Below, piece by piece: positions 17,001 to 26,597 of a stretch of 64,000 nt of DNA (the first letter of the stretch is position 1; the number at the start of each line of letters is the position of its first letter). Made by a program: the position numbers and the translations under genes. Location of the stretch: contig JASAMV010006919.1 in the NCBI GenBank assembly GCA_030248065.1, positions 80,358 through 144,357 of the forward strand, in the 5' to 3' direction. The stretch is from Rhynchonema sp. JSB1_4 (taxonomy: Eukaryota > Nematoda > Chromadorea > Monhysterida > Xyalidae). A model generated the notes under the pieces. The model was given only the letters and a program-made list of their open reading frames with translations, was not told the DNA's origin and did no database searches.

Positions 17001-19535
17001 ACGATGATGACATGACAACTTTCAGTCCAGCTGGCTGACCTCAATGCGTTGCGTGCTCACGTGAACAGCAGCGTTACAGCAACAGCACGTTGTGGGAATA
17101 AAAGGGAATTTACGCACCCAGGTGGAGAGCGTAATCAAACACACTGTTGCGCCGCAACCCGGCCCGGTGGCGGTTTCGAGAATTTGGGCCATCATGTAAA
17201 ACAGAAACAGACAAGTATGATCTACTAGGAGTTGACGTTAATATCCATGTGAAACATTATGCTAGTTGAACCAAGTTACTGAACAACAGACATCAAAAGC
17301 TCGTTCTTGTAAAAAATAAACCCCTCATCGAACCTGGCTGATCAACGGTCGGGTTCGGGAACACATATGCCCCCCAGTTGGTGTGCAGTGTTGGCGACCT
17401 GCCCGGCAGCAGGGGATACACCCAATCGCCGACTTGCATAAACGCCGGGGGCTGGTCGTTCGGGGACACTTTGGTGCTGGTTGACGACGCGTCGTCCGGC
17501 CTGAGACAAGGAGTTAAACAAAAATCAAATAACATGTAGCACACATTAATACAAAATAATTTACTAAATTTTGGTTTGAAACTATTCACACATCCACATT
17601 CACAAGAAATCAAAAAAGAGAAACACCGCACACGTGTTGCCAACCGAAATCTGAAAATCTTCAATTCGCTCGGATAAGTAGGCACGCTGGCATCGTCGCC
17701 CTCAATGAAGAAGATTTGCACACCACCGGGGATCACGAACAATTCGTCGGCCAGTTTCGACTCGCCGAAAGCGTCAATGGCAGCGGTCAAATCTGGAGGA
17801 GATACAAGTGGAAGCAACGTTAACTCAATTTACAAAATTCAGCAAAACCTCATGTACAAGATTCTCTCACCTGCATACGGACTAGCAGGGCGTTCAATCA
17901 CTTGTGCAGCAGCGTTCAAATTGCCGCCATCACTGTCGTTTCTCAGATCTTGCAATCGCCCGATCACGTGATTTCTCGCGGCGGCCATTTTGGTGTACAG
18001 TGGGTGTTTGGTGGCATCTGTGTGCAACGAACGACCCAGGTTCATTGTATTCAATCGACGCTTTTATTTTCCGAACAAATTGCTATGTTGTGTGCTGTAC
18101 ACTCACTTTTCAATTGTCCGGCCCTGTCAATCAATTGCATGCCTCTTTCATACATAGCGAGTGCACCTTCGCGATGGTTGATCTCGTCGAAGCAGATACC
18201 CTGAACGTTTGGATGGTTTTGGTATTTTAGATATTGGGATACGACGTCGACATTCACCCCACTGAAAATTTTTCGCACACGAAACCCGTGCTGTAGTATC
18301 TGCTTGCCGCAGAAGTTTTCTTGCACGCATTGTTCCAATTTAGTGTTAGAGGTCGGGGTAGCCCAACACCCGACATCTAGAAGCAGGGTTGGATTTAAAA
18401 AAAAAGTAAAAATTTTCTTGTAAAAAAATTTTTAAAAAAAGGTTGGCCACTTTTTTTATTTTAAAATGTTAAAAAGTAAGTCCACTTTTTTAATTATTTT
18501 TTCACTTTTTTTCCTTATTTTCTGACTTTTTTTTAAGGTAAAAGGCATATCTTCACGTGTTTTATTGCCTATGATTCTCAAAAAATTGCCTGCGGCGCTT
18601 ATATTTCAGTTTGAAATGGTGTTATGATGGACTTATACAGTTCCCAGACATCCCAACAACAGCTGCATGTATAATATAGGACACCCCATACCGTATACTG
18701 CACAGTTATTGAGCGTGTCGCAAGCTATCGACAGACTCCACGTTGCTCGCCTGTTTGCTTTTGTGCGAATTAGCTATTTGCTGCTTTTGTGACACAAAGT
18801 GATTATGGTGTGAGTCTTTATCTCTCTTCAAATCTATCCCCAAATTCACAAACAGAATGTTAGTCTTCCCTTTGTCATATACAGCATGTATACCCACAGT
18901 TACCTTCGAATTTCTCAAAGTCATGACCAAGGGGATTAGATCGCAGGTGATTACGTAAACATGCAAGCCAGTGGAAAAGTTCTCTTTAGTGTCCCTCAAA
19001 ACGTGCCGTACTAACATGATTTCAGAAATTTCATTCTTCAAGAAACCAATTTTTTGGGGGTCCGGAATAATAAAAAAGTGATTTTTAAAAAAATTTAAGT
19101 TTTTAAAAAAAAGTTCGATAATAAAAATTTTTTTTAATCCAACCTTGTCTAGAAGTACCCCACATCTGCGAAAAAAGCCGACACCTGACAGTTCCAAAAA
19201 TACCCGACTCTCGACATCTAGTTTTCGAAGCAAAAACAGACATAGTTTTTTCAAATGAATTCAACACAAAGTTGTTACATGCTCCGCCTTCGGAAACATT
19301 TGGTTCGAAGAAAATTTTCGCTCAAAATCGTTCTCTCAGCAAAACTGATGTTTTAACCGAAAGTGTCGGGTCCAAAAAAACCCGACATCTGGAGGCAACC
19401 AACAGCTACTTTTTTGGTACCCAACATCCCTGACCCCATTCCAGTTCCAACAAAACACATGTGGCGAACCTGATCGATAACTGCGTAGGCTTCATTATAC
19501 AACTCTTCCATCGTCATCGCGTTAATGTCAGACAT
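14039..19535 (-). CDS. SPART: spartin (MIT plus senescence domain)
   Basis: Spartin is a cytosolic protein of lipid droplets and endosomes; human loss causes Troyer syndrome (SPG20). The start at 19535 opens MSDINAMTMEELYNEAYAVI. After intron 1 the MIT helices continue as INHREGALAMYERGMQLIDR (18.15 kb). A linker (HPLYTKMAAARNHVIGRLQD) and a beta-rich middle region follow (ELFVIPGGVQIFFIEGDDA, 17.7 kb; FMQVGDWVYPLLPG, 17.4 kb). The C-terminal senescence domain runs from LFAAGKMIAWGVEKGADKTA (16.2 kb) through AVGQAAVEIGKVMARKVEKR and VWMTMEGAAKSLAKNIANDT to ALYAAGHGTTAAYNIESLGP and GIAKRTAKKAG. The stop is at 14039-14041. At least eight exons; some borders are unsure. Introns contain elements E2/I, Q2, a hairpin and N2. 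Confidence 0.9.
14340..14765. repeat. family N inverted-repeat element, copy 2, with nested element O
   Basis: The outer arms contain ACGCGTTGCTTGATCCG on the left and CGGATCAGGCAACGCGT on the right, matching the copy at 5316-5538. A second element (14509-14679) interrupts the middle. It lies in a spartin intron. Confidence 0.65.
14509..14679. mobile_element. short MITE O nested in N
   Basis: Terminal arms of about 33 bp face each other: TACGCCAACACGAGCTCG and TTCGGAGGTGGC on the left, GCCACCTCCGAAGTCGAGC and TGTTAGCGTA on the right. The element is about 171 bp with no coding potential. Confidence 0.75.
15306..15373. repeat. short hairpin with precursor-miRNA-like shape
   Basis: The arms GGGTTTGCTG...GCAAAAAGTT and AACTTTTTGC...CAGCAAACCC pair over about 32 positions with few mismatches around a loop of about 4-5 bases (ATAG/ATAGA). 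It lies in a spartin intron, so it could be an intronic small-RNA hairpin or the ends of a very short MITE. Expression cannot be judged from sequence. Confidence 0.5.
15495..15725. repeat. family Q element, copy 2
   Basis: It opens GGGTCGAGATCTCAGAAAC followed by AATGAAAGAGATTAAGAATG and closes with GTAATCTCGAGCC. The same opening (GGTCGAGGTTTCAGAAA, AATGAAAGAGAATAGGAATG) recurs at 46776. Intronic, non-coding. Confidence 0.55.
18341..19441. mobile_element. family E element, copy 2, interrupted by element I
   Basis: It opens TTAGTGTTAGAGGTCGGGG and ends in ACCCAACATCCCTGACCCC, with internal CCCGACATCT repeats and a TTTGGTTCGAAGAAAATTTT block shared with the E copies at 37-38 kb. Flanks gttccaat and gttccaac are a probable 7/8 target duplication. 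Element I splits it at 18384-19147. It lies in the first spartin intron, between the N-terminal exon and the MIT-helix exon. Confidence 0.75.
18384..19147. mobile_element. hAT-like element I (764 bp) nested in E
   Basis: It starts CAGGGTTGGATTTAAAAA and ends TTTAATCCAACCTTG, flanked by the perfect 8-bp duplication tctagaag (18376-18383 and 19148-19155). A minus-strand open frame (about 18706-19040, with LVRHVLRDTKENFSTG and THNH-like His residues near the end) may be a transposase remnant or captured sequence; no family was recognised. Confidence 0.85.
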
Positions 19536-19977
19536 GTTGGTGCGATTTTTTTGTTATCGTTGCAATTCTACAACAACGCTTGGATTCTTTCAGGTCCGAG
19601 TGCGAGAAATAATATTCAAATCAGATACTTGGGATAAAAATCCCTTTCCGCAAGTAAACGGCAAAGAAAAGAAGTCGAAACGTGGTCATATTTTGAGCTA
19701 AATTTTATTGTTGAGCCTCAGAATTACACAGATAAGATCATGCGTGATTTACATTAACCAAAAATAGTTGTGCATCCAGTTGTTAAATAAGGTGACTCAT
19801 CGTCACCGTCACTACGACAATAACATTATGATACTTTGAGTTGCACTTGCACAAAATGTACACTTTCAGCCACTGTACACAATAACGGATCGTCTAAATA
19901 ATTCTGATGCCTACCTACAGTAATAATATGGCAGTAACAATAACTAATTGCTCAAAGTCGCGAGCTGTATGACTAGT
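19536..19977 (-). other. UQCR11 3' flank / spartin promoter region
   Basis: The minus strand carries AATAAA at about 19695, a candidate poly(A) signal for UQCR11 roughly 280 bp after its stop. No other feature seen. Confidence 0.45.
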
Positions 19978-20273
19978 CTAGGAAGAGTCGTCCTGTTCCC
20001 TAAACTTCGCTCCGTAAAACGGTATATATTTGCTCAAGATTTTCCATTCTGTGAAGTACAGGCCAGCGGCCATACCGAACGCGGTCCATGCGAATATTGA
20101 TGGGTACCTGTAAAAAATAAAGCACATGTTTGAACAGCCCCTGTTTTGGGCACAGAAATGAAAACGAACTGAGCTGATACACAAGAATGAACTGATTTGG
20201 CATGATAAAACGCAGACAAAGCGAACCAGTTCTTTCCAGCGCGAGTCAACCGCACAGCCAATGGCGGCGCCAT
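19978..20273 (-). CDS. UQCR11: cytochrome bc1 complex subunit 10
   Basis: UQCR11 (QCR10) is the smallest, single-pass subunit of mitochondrial complex III. Two exons, 20273-20227 and 20107-19978, join a TG|G Trp codon across the intron. The 58-residue product begins MAPPLAVRLTRAGKNWYPSI, aligning with human KNWVPTASLWG, and goes on with GLYFTEWKILSKYIPFYGAK (human VWATDWRLILDWVPYINGK). It ends KFREQDDSS. The donor is GTTCGC and the acceptor TTTTTACAG. The family is normally about 56 residues, so the length fits. Reading through the donor gives no homologous sequence, which supports the splice. Confidence 0.85.
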
Positions 20274-20852
20274 GTCGATCAAGTTTATTTTCGCCTGCAA
20301 TTCACAAATTTGGACATTTTATTTTCTGAATAATTTCCAGAAAACGCAAGTCAACTTGAGATACTGGTTTCAGTAATTGAAACCACAGGAACGTCTGAAC
20401 CTGATCTGGACGCCAATTAACCGCGTGATCAATTCAAGTAATACTTTTATTTCCGGATAAAAACAAACACTTTTACAAAAGAAACTAGGCCTCACAGATA
20501 CCGGACAAAACAGATGAACAGCACTGAAAACAAAACAATGTGATACAGAAACAGGCACTGCTGCAATTCAATAAATAAATCATAACAAAAACAGTCAAAT
20601 AACACCCATTTATTACTACAAACCGATGTTATTGTTTGGACATCGCTCAAAATCACAACAAAGACAAACCAACACAATTTCCACGGGAATGAGAAACCCT
20701 AACATAAATTTGAAGTTATTCTATCCCTCAATGTGTGACTCGTGTCATGACTTGCAGAAATAAAACTGACCGGCGCAAAAATTCTAGACGCGTCACATTT
20801 CTGCAAAGACAAAACAAAAAAACACCTGCCTATCAACAACAATAATATTAGA
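20274..20852. other. intergenic, DAD1 downstream / UQCR11 upstream
   Basis: This is an A/T-rich spacer. A minus-strand AATAAA near 20453 could end the DAD1 transcript. Nothing coding seen. Confidence 0.4.
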
Positions 20853-21339
20853 TCATCCCATGAAGTTCATCACAACAAGATGCAGAATGACGTTGGCGAA
20901 TATGAAGTCAGCGAACGCTCGCTCGGGACTGATGTGCGGGAATTGCGACTTGTTCTGCGGATTCACTTGGATGCGAAGGCACACTGCAGCAATGAGCGAC
21001 GCCGACGACAGTTTTGAACAAATTTAAAAAAAGCGCAAAAAAATCAAATAACCAACCGGCCAGGACAAAGCTGCCCACAGCACTGATGAAGCCGGACAGG
21101 AACGAATTGAACGGAAACGTGCCGACCAGGCAGCAATAGGCGAACTGAATCGGGAAATAACAGTTCGGGAATCGTTCTCGCGTTTTGTCAAGCCGTCAAA
21201 CCATGATTTCTACACTTTTTACCTGAAATACACCGGTCAGAAAGATGTAGGTCAGATACGCGTCCACCAACTTCAATCGCGACGGCGTGCGAGTGCTGTA
21301 GTCATCGAGAAACTTGCCCAACACGCGGAACAATTCCAT
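20853..21339 (-). CDS. DAD1: oligosaccharyltransferase subunit DAD1
   Basis: DAD1/Ost2 is a small membrane subunit of the ER oligosaccharyltransferase complex that N-glycosylates nascent proteins. Three exons splice in frame: 21339-21223, 21144-21057 and 20983-20853, giving 111 residues (human 113). The N-terminus [20 protein letters not shown] is cytosolic. Membrane helices follow: [16 protein letters not shown], then [19 protein letters not shown]. The invariant C-terminal block [12 protein letters not shown] and [18 protein letters not shown], ending VVMNFMG, is characteristic of DAD1. All splice phases agree. Confidence 0.97.
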
Positions 21340-21967
21340 CGTTGCAATGTGTTCTGGTCAAGCTGGAACTTTCAGAAATCAACTGCACTTTTCGGCAATC
21401 AAAATTGGCCTACTGTCGTCAAATGTTGAACGTAACCACCTGCGATAGCAGAGGCACGGGGATCTACGAGAAACCCCGATTTGAAATCCGCATCATAAAT
21501 CCAACCGCAGGGTAATTTTCAATAAAATTTATTTTTCGCTTGAAATATAAGGTTATTCACTCACAAATCACAACTCAGTGGTCAATCATTCAGGTATAAT
21601 ATTTTGTACAGACTAGAGTTCAGACTCAGAGAACAGTTTACTGATGTACGAACATTAAAGTCACCAATGACAATATTGAACTTGAACGAAAATAACTGAG
21701 CACCAGTGTATGAACAGCGTAAACAGCCTGCGCAACAGCAGAATGCAATAACAGGGCGCAAGATCGAAAATTGGCACATGACAAGTTGCCTTCGGCATCG
21801 TGGGAGTGGTGCCAAAATACCGAAAAAAACCGAGAATCAGATATTTAATGTTCGGGATCTTTTTCCGGGTTTTTGATGGCCACCCATCATGGGTTGGTTT
21901 GGCAAAGACGATTTGAGAAATCTGTAACCCCACGTCGAGGACAACCTGCACCAACACTACCCATAAA
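21340..21967. other. intergenic, OPA3 downstream / DAD1 upstream
   Basis: No gene recognised. The stretch must include the OPA3 3' UTR; no convincing AATAAA near the stop was noted. Confidence 0.35.
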
Positions 21968-22711
21968 TTAATCGCCCGACTTTTTCACCTCAACTTCGGC
22001 TTTATCTGTCGGTTTTCCCAACGATTTCAGCGCCGCATCCATGGCCGCCTTCAACCGTCCGGCACCAAACGGAGGCAATGGATCACTATTGTTATCGTTG
22101 GCAGTCGATGGTCCCGGATCGGAGTTCGATCTTTGCATTTGCACAGCCTGTCGATCACTCATCTGTTGTTCAACGTCGTCGTCATCGTCTAAATCCACCA
22201 GACTTTGACTTCGTTGCGGTGCAACGCCGGGAATCACACTTTTTAATCGGCCGATGGTCGAATTCGAGTAATCAAGATCGTGCCTCAGTTCCTGTATCAT
22301 CGCCTTCTGCCGTTGAACGCGAATGCCGAGTTCTTGCGATCGCATTTCGAGCCGCTCCAATCGATCGTTGATCTCGGCCGATTTGGCGGCCGAAGACGCG
22401 GCGCTGCGATTGTATTCGAATATCATTGTGCCGGCGGCAATGCCGAAAACGATCATTTCGCCGAGAATATCGGCGCCCAACGTTACGGCCATCTCTTCCG
22501 ACAACGGTTTGACTTCTTGTGGTTTGCCGAATCCCATTAGGATCAATTTGGACACGGTTTCCAGCCGATGATAGAACTGAGCAACCGGCACGCATAGATA
22601 GCGACGAAATATGTGATTTCTGACCGCGAACGCTTTGATTTGCATCGACACCGGCTTCGAGATCTGTTTGATGCCGAGATAGCCGAGCTTCGCCAACGGA
22701 AATGGCACCAT
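21968..22711 (-). CDS. OPA3: OPA3 family mitochondrial protein
   Basis: OPA3 is a mitochondrial membrane protein mutated in human optic atrophy type 3; its molecular role is unsettled. A single open frame of 247 residues starts MVPFPLAKLGYLGIKQISKP, matching human FPMAKLLYLGIRQVSKP. RYLCVPVAQFYHRLE matches YICLPPAQLYHWVE, MGFGKPQEVKPLSEEMAVTL matches MGFRGTTIKPLNEEAAAEL, and GADILGEMIVFGIAAGTMIF matches the hydrophobic segment. A predicted coiled coil (EINDRLERLEMRSQELGIRV) follows. The tail to 247 residues is Asp- and Ser-rich and longer than the roughly 180-residue human protein. It is the only intronless gene recognised in the window. Confidence 0.93.
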   Translation of the reverse strand: MVPFPLAKLGYLGIKQISKPVSMQIKAFAVRNHIFRRYLCVPVAQFYHRLETVSKLILMGFGKPQEVKPLSEEMAVTLGADILGEMIVFGIAAGTMIFEYNRSAASSAAKSAEINDRLERLEMRSQELGIRVQRQKAMIQELRHDLDYSNSTIGRLKSVIPGVAPQRSQSLVDLDDDDDVEQQMSDRQAVQMQRSNSDPGPSTANDNNSDPLPPFGAGRLKAAMDAALKSLGKPTDKAEVEVKKSGD

Positions 22712-22759
22712 GTTGTTGGTTTGGTCGATCTTCAGCGAGTCACCAAAAGAAAGTGATCA

Positions 22760-23220
22760 GAGATTAGGGTCGGGCCGAGCCGGAGCCTGGGGCCGGACTT
22801 GCCGGCCCGAATTACTAAAATTTCAAGTCAAGAGCGCCTTTTTTGACCTGAAAGTCTTCAAAAAATTGCGCTTCGCGCAGTTTATATGCACGATTTTTTG
22901 TCGGACACAGACCAAATGAACTCGGTCGGTTCACAAAAACCGAATCACAAAAACATAAACTTGGTTCCCCAAGAACATTTTGCAAGCTTTGTCTGACTAT
23001 TTTTTTCCGTGGCGCTCAAAATCGGGCCGGGCCAACCTTGGGCTTGTCTGCCAGTTTCAGCGCAGGGGGCCCAGGCGGGGCGGCCCGCCCCGGGGGCGCC
23101 TCCCCCCCCCGGGGGGGGCCGGGGGGGGGGCAGCGCGCCCCCGGGGGGGGGCCCCGGGGGGGCCCCGGGGGCCCTCCGGGGCCCCCCCCCCCCCCCTGGT
23201 CAGTCGGGCCGAGGTCACGC
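22760..23220. repeat. GC-rich family M repeat with extreme G/C tract
   Basis: The ends contain GGGTCGGGCCGAGCCGG on the left and CAGTCGGGCCGAGG on the right. Between about 23066 and 23200 the sequence is almost only G and C in long runs. Related GGGCCGGGCC blocks occur near 38.4, 39.1 and 62.8-63.05 kb, so this is a dispersed family. Long G runs could form G-quadruplexes and are prone to sequencing error. Confidence 0.6.
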
Positions 23221-23870
23221 GGGCCTGCCTATTTTACAATTATGCGCAACGCGGTCCGATCCTGATCTCTGAAAATGACGGTTCGTGACGATTGTCTGTC
23301 CACCGATTCTTATCGACCAGACACGATACTGATGTAACGATGTCACATTATGACCGGATCTATGAAGTAATGTGATGCACGAAGACACATCAGATTGCGA
23401 AATAAACAGCACAATTCTTGAAGAAAGCAAAAATTGACCGCCACCACGTTCTACAAAATTTCTCTTTTATTCATTTTTCCGTGATCTCAAACAAAGTGCG
23501 GATAGAAATATCAGCACCCACGTCGCAGGGCGACATCAAACATCAGCGTGACCACGAAGTTTCAAGATACTGTAAGCTTTTTCTGGATTTTGTTCTTTCT
23601 ATGGACAGGTCTTCTTGAAGAGGAGCCGAAGTCTAAGCCTACGCCTGAAACTGAGTCGCCTACGAGAAAACACAAGCGGATCATATTGCAGGGCCTGAAA
23701 GTACGAAGAGCAATGAAAACAACGCACGCAAAATATATATTTCAAAAGTAACAAAAGACCAGAAATTACATGACGAGATCATGAGAACAATGAAATGTGG
23801 AAAAATGAACAACTGGAAAAACATTTGAGCGTGTTGATCAAACAAAGTTTGAGTGAGATATGCACGCCGA
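23221..23870. other. intergenic, F-box gene downstream
   Basis: No coding region, repeat or RNA gene is recognised in this stretch. Confidence 0.35.
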
Positions 23871-25903
23871 TTATTGAAACGAAAATGTATGACAATTCTT
23901 GATAGTGACCAGAGTTTCGTGCCGCACAAAACGCAGTGTGACGTCAGTATCACCAGAAATTCCCTTTTTCTCAACGATGTGAGCATCAGGCCATCGACCA
24001 TTGAGCAGTCGCTCCCAATCAGACATCGCATTCGCAGACGCCGCCATTGGAATGTGATCAACATTGCGGCATTGCGCCATCATTCGCTGTCGTTGATCGC
24101 CACGATAATCGATCAGAATCCTGTTCGGTCCGCGTGATTCATCGATATGGAATAGTGGCTCGATGATGTCGACAATCCCGACTGCCGACAGCTGCACGTT
24201 CGTTGTCGCCTGGATCGAACTAAGCATTGGACATACGGTGGTAATTCTGTGCAGCGCTGCGTGCACGTGACAATCGCGCAGCACTCGTGATCGGGCAGTC
24301 AAACTGAACGACGTTAGTTGTTGAAGGGCGTCGTTGGGCAGCAGCTCGAACACCTGCACACTTCTCGCGCCATCAGATCGCAAGTCGTCACGCAAATCCA
24401 CGCGCAAACATTTGAGGTTGGGCATTTTCGGTGTGCACTTGGTGATAAATGCGCGCAACGCTTTCTTCTCGTGGAATTCGGCCGAGAAATCGGCCAAATG
24501 CGAGTAACCGGAGACAATACTTGGTTGCAGCTTGCAAAACAAATGCATGTCAGTTGAAAGCAGGTCAATCGTCACAATTCGATTGCGAACGGTGATGTCT
24601 GAAAATACGGCATATGAAATTTGGGTTAGAAAACAAAGCACCATCACCGTAAGCGTAAACCATCCAAAATGTCAGAAAAAAGCAATTGCCAACGCTTTCA
24701 CCTACCGGCTGCGAGACTCTCAGCAAACGTAGTTCGTGCCCTCGATGTCCCCGTTTGATTCCCGCCAAAGAACAGCTTGAATTTCAGATTAGGTCGGCCG
24801 ACGTTCATGAGCGATCCTGAAATTAGAAATTTCAACATTAGTCCTGTGATGTCAGATTGAAAGTTGAGAAACAAACAAGAGCACTTATGACATGCGAATG
24901 TCACTTACGAGCGTAGTTGTTTTGATGCTGATAAAGATAGACCGTTGTCAGTTTTGGAAAATTTTGCTCAATCACGTTTCGCAGTCTGCAGATTCGTTCC
25001 GGTTCAGTGAGCGAAATCAATTGCAGTGCGCGAATGTTCGGACACAGATGCACAAATCGTGCCAAAATTCGACACCAGACATCGAACAAGACTCGAGGAT
25101 AGGTCGTGGCATGCACGGTTTCAAAGACCCGCACGTCTCCCCGATAGTCGTCGTCAAAACAATCGAGCGTGATATGTTGTTGAGTGATTGTTGCTGTTGT
25201 GATGTTTGACCAGGCCGGACGTTGTTGCGTTTGTTGATTCAACGCTTTGCACACCAACGAGACGCTCTTTTTGTCTCGAGCACTCAAATGCGGCAGAACG
25301 AATTTGCGCCAGACTTCCAGATAACGCTTGTCGAATCTTTCGGCCTGTTGGATTGATAGTCCACGACATGAGGTACATTTAGGTATAGCTTATGTCAAAT
25401 GAAGAACCAGTTCAGATGAAAGTTTTATAACCGCGTACCTGACTAGCACCGTTACCGTTTGCAATTTTCGGCACTTTTATGCGCCCATTGTGGTTCGAAC
25501 CAGCTTCACACGGACGTTTAATGTTGTGACTGTTCGACAACGGACGGTCCTGCAAATCGAGAAACTACATTGAGCAACCTTAAAACACGATAATAACCGC
25601 AGGGCCAGTTTTATACCCACCACGGCGCCATGGCCATTATCCAGTGCCAGTGCGCACCGTTGTGGAGACGCACTCACGTCTGGTGCGTTGTTTGTGCAGT
25701 CACGCTATAAACATGCAGCAAGAGTATAGTCGGCGACACTAGTTCAAAACTGCACACATAAACCGACATCGACCAAAATCACTCACAATTTCCAACTTTG
25801 GTTGAATAATTATACGAGGTGCGGGCAACACGGGCTTTTGATCAACGGAGATGTCACAGTCAGCGACGGCCACTGCGCCCCCAACCATCAAAGGCGTGGT
25901 CAT
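23871..25903 (-). CDS. F-box protein with LRR-like C-terminus
   Basis: F-box proteins bridge substrates to SKP1-CUL1 ubiquitin ligases. The likely start at 25903 opens MTTPLMVGGAVAVADCD. Two short exons follow, including ASPQRCALALDNGHGAV and PCEAGSNHNGRIKVPKIANG, which looks like a basic, possibly nuclear-targeting stretch. The F-box is YLEVWRKFVLPHLSARDKKS followed by VSLVCKALNQQTQQRPAW (25.35-25.2 kb). Downstream, repeated Leu-rich segments resemble degenerate LRRs: CPNIRALQLISLTEPERICR, PKLTTVYLYQHQN, MPNLKCLRVDLRDDLR, LQQLTSFSLTARS and CPMLSSIQATTN. The stop is at 23871-23873. No specific orthologue was recognised. The exon joining of the first three exons is inferred from GT-AG sites. 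Confidence 0.75.
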
Positions 25904-26597
25904 GAATAAGCGCGCTCGTTGTTCTGCTGCCTGCAACCGGGTGGCACAATTCCCTCGTCATACACAAATTCACATTCGTACGACTAACTCGAACGCTAAC
26001 AAAACAGCGCCGGTCAGGCAAAAGGAAACAACGTTAAAAATTGTCGCAAGTCAGTAAAAGATGGCAACCCACTGTGGAAAAGATATGACATAAATAAATG
26101 GTCGTTCGACCATTGTTACTCGAACAGAGCAACAGACTGCAGACAAAGTAATGACATGGGTTTATTCTGGAACCAGTGCACACGTCTGTTTCTCACCTCT
26201 ATATGATGACTCAAAGCAAGAATATACTAAACGCAGGAGTACTATAGTAAATTTCTAATTTCGTTGCCACATGCATTCCTACAGACGCAGGGAAACTCCC
26301 GTTCGAAGTCGAAGCAGGCAACAAGCTCAACACACAGTCAACAAGCCACGCAGCTGGCTCGTGTGCGTTTCGAATGTTTCAGTCACACAAGCTGTGTGCG
26401 TCAGCTGCGTGGCTTCTTGACTGTGTGTTGAGCTTGTTGCCTGCTTCGACTTCGAACGGGAGTTTCCCTGCGTCTGTAGGAACGCATGAGGCAACGAAAT
26501 TAGAAATTTACTATACCAGACACAGCAATAAACAGAACACTGAGCTTGACTCAAAACCGCAAAACAACGGAGCACAATTTATCACTCTGACTGTTCT
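25904..26597. other. intergenic between METTL17 and F-box gene
   Basis: It holds a near-perfect 273-bp palindrome (26243-26515). The remaining sequence shows no gene. Confidence 0.5.
26243..26515. repeat. near-perfect long inverted repeat
   Basis: Arms 26243-26356 and 26402-26515 are both 114 bp and differ at only 3 positions. The outer ends are TATAGTAAATTTCTAATT and its complement; the inner ends are CAGCTG. The 45-bp loop is unpaired. The elevated identity points to a recently mobile MITE or a maintained hairpin locus. No transposase or protein signature lies in it. Confidence 0.93.

Noticed and set aside
23009..23288. Pro/Gly-rich plus-strand frames
   Set aside because: They are translations of the G/C tract in all three frames, not a protein.
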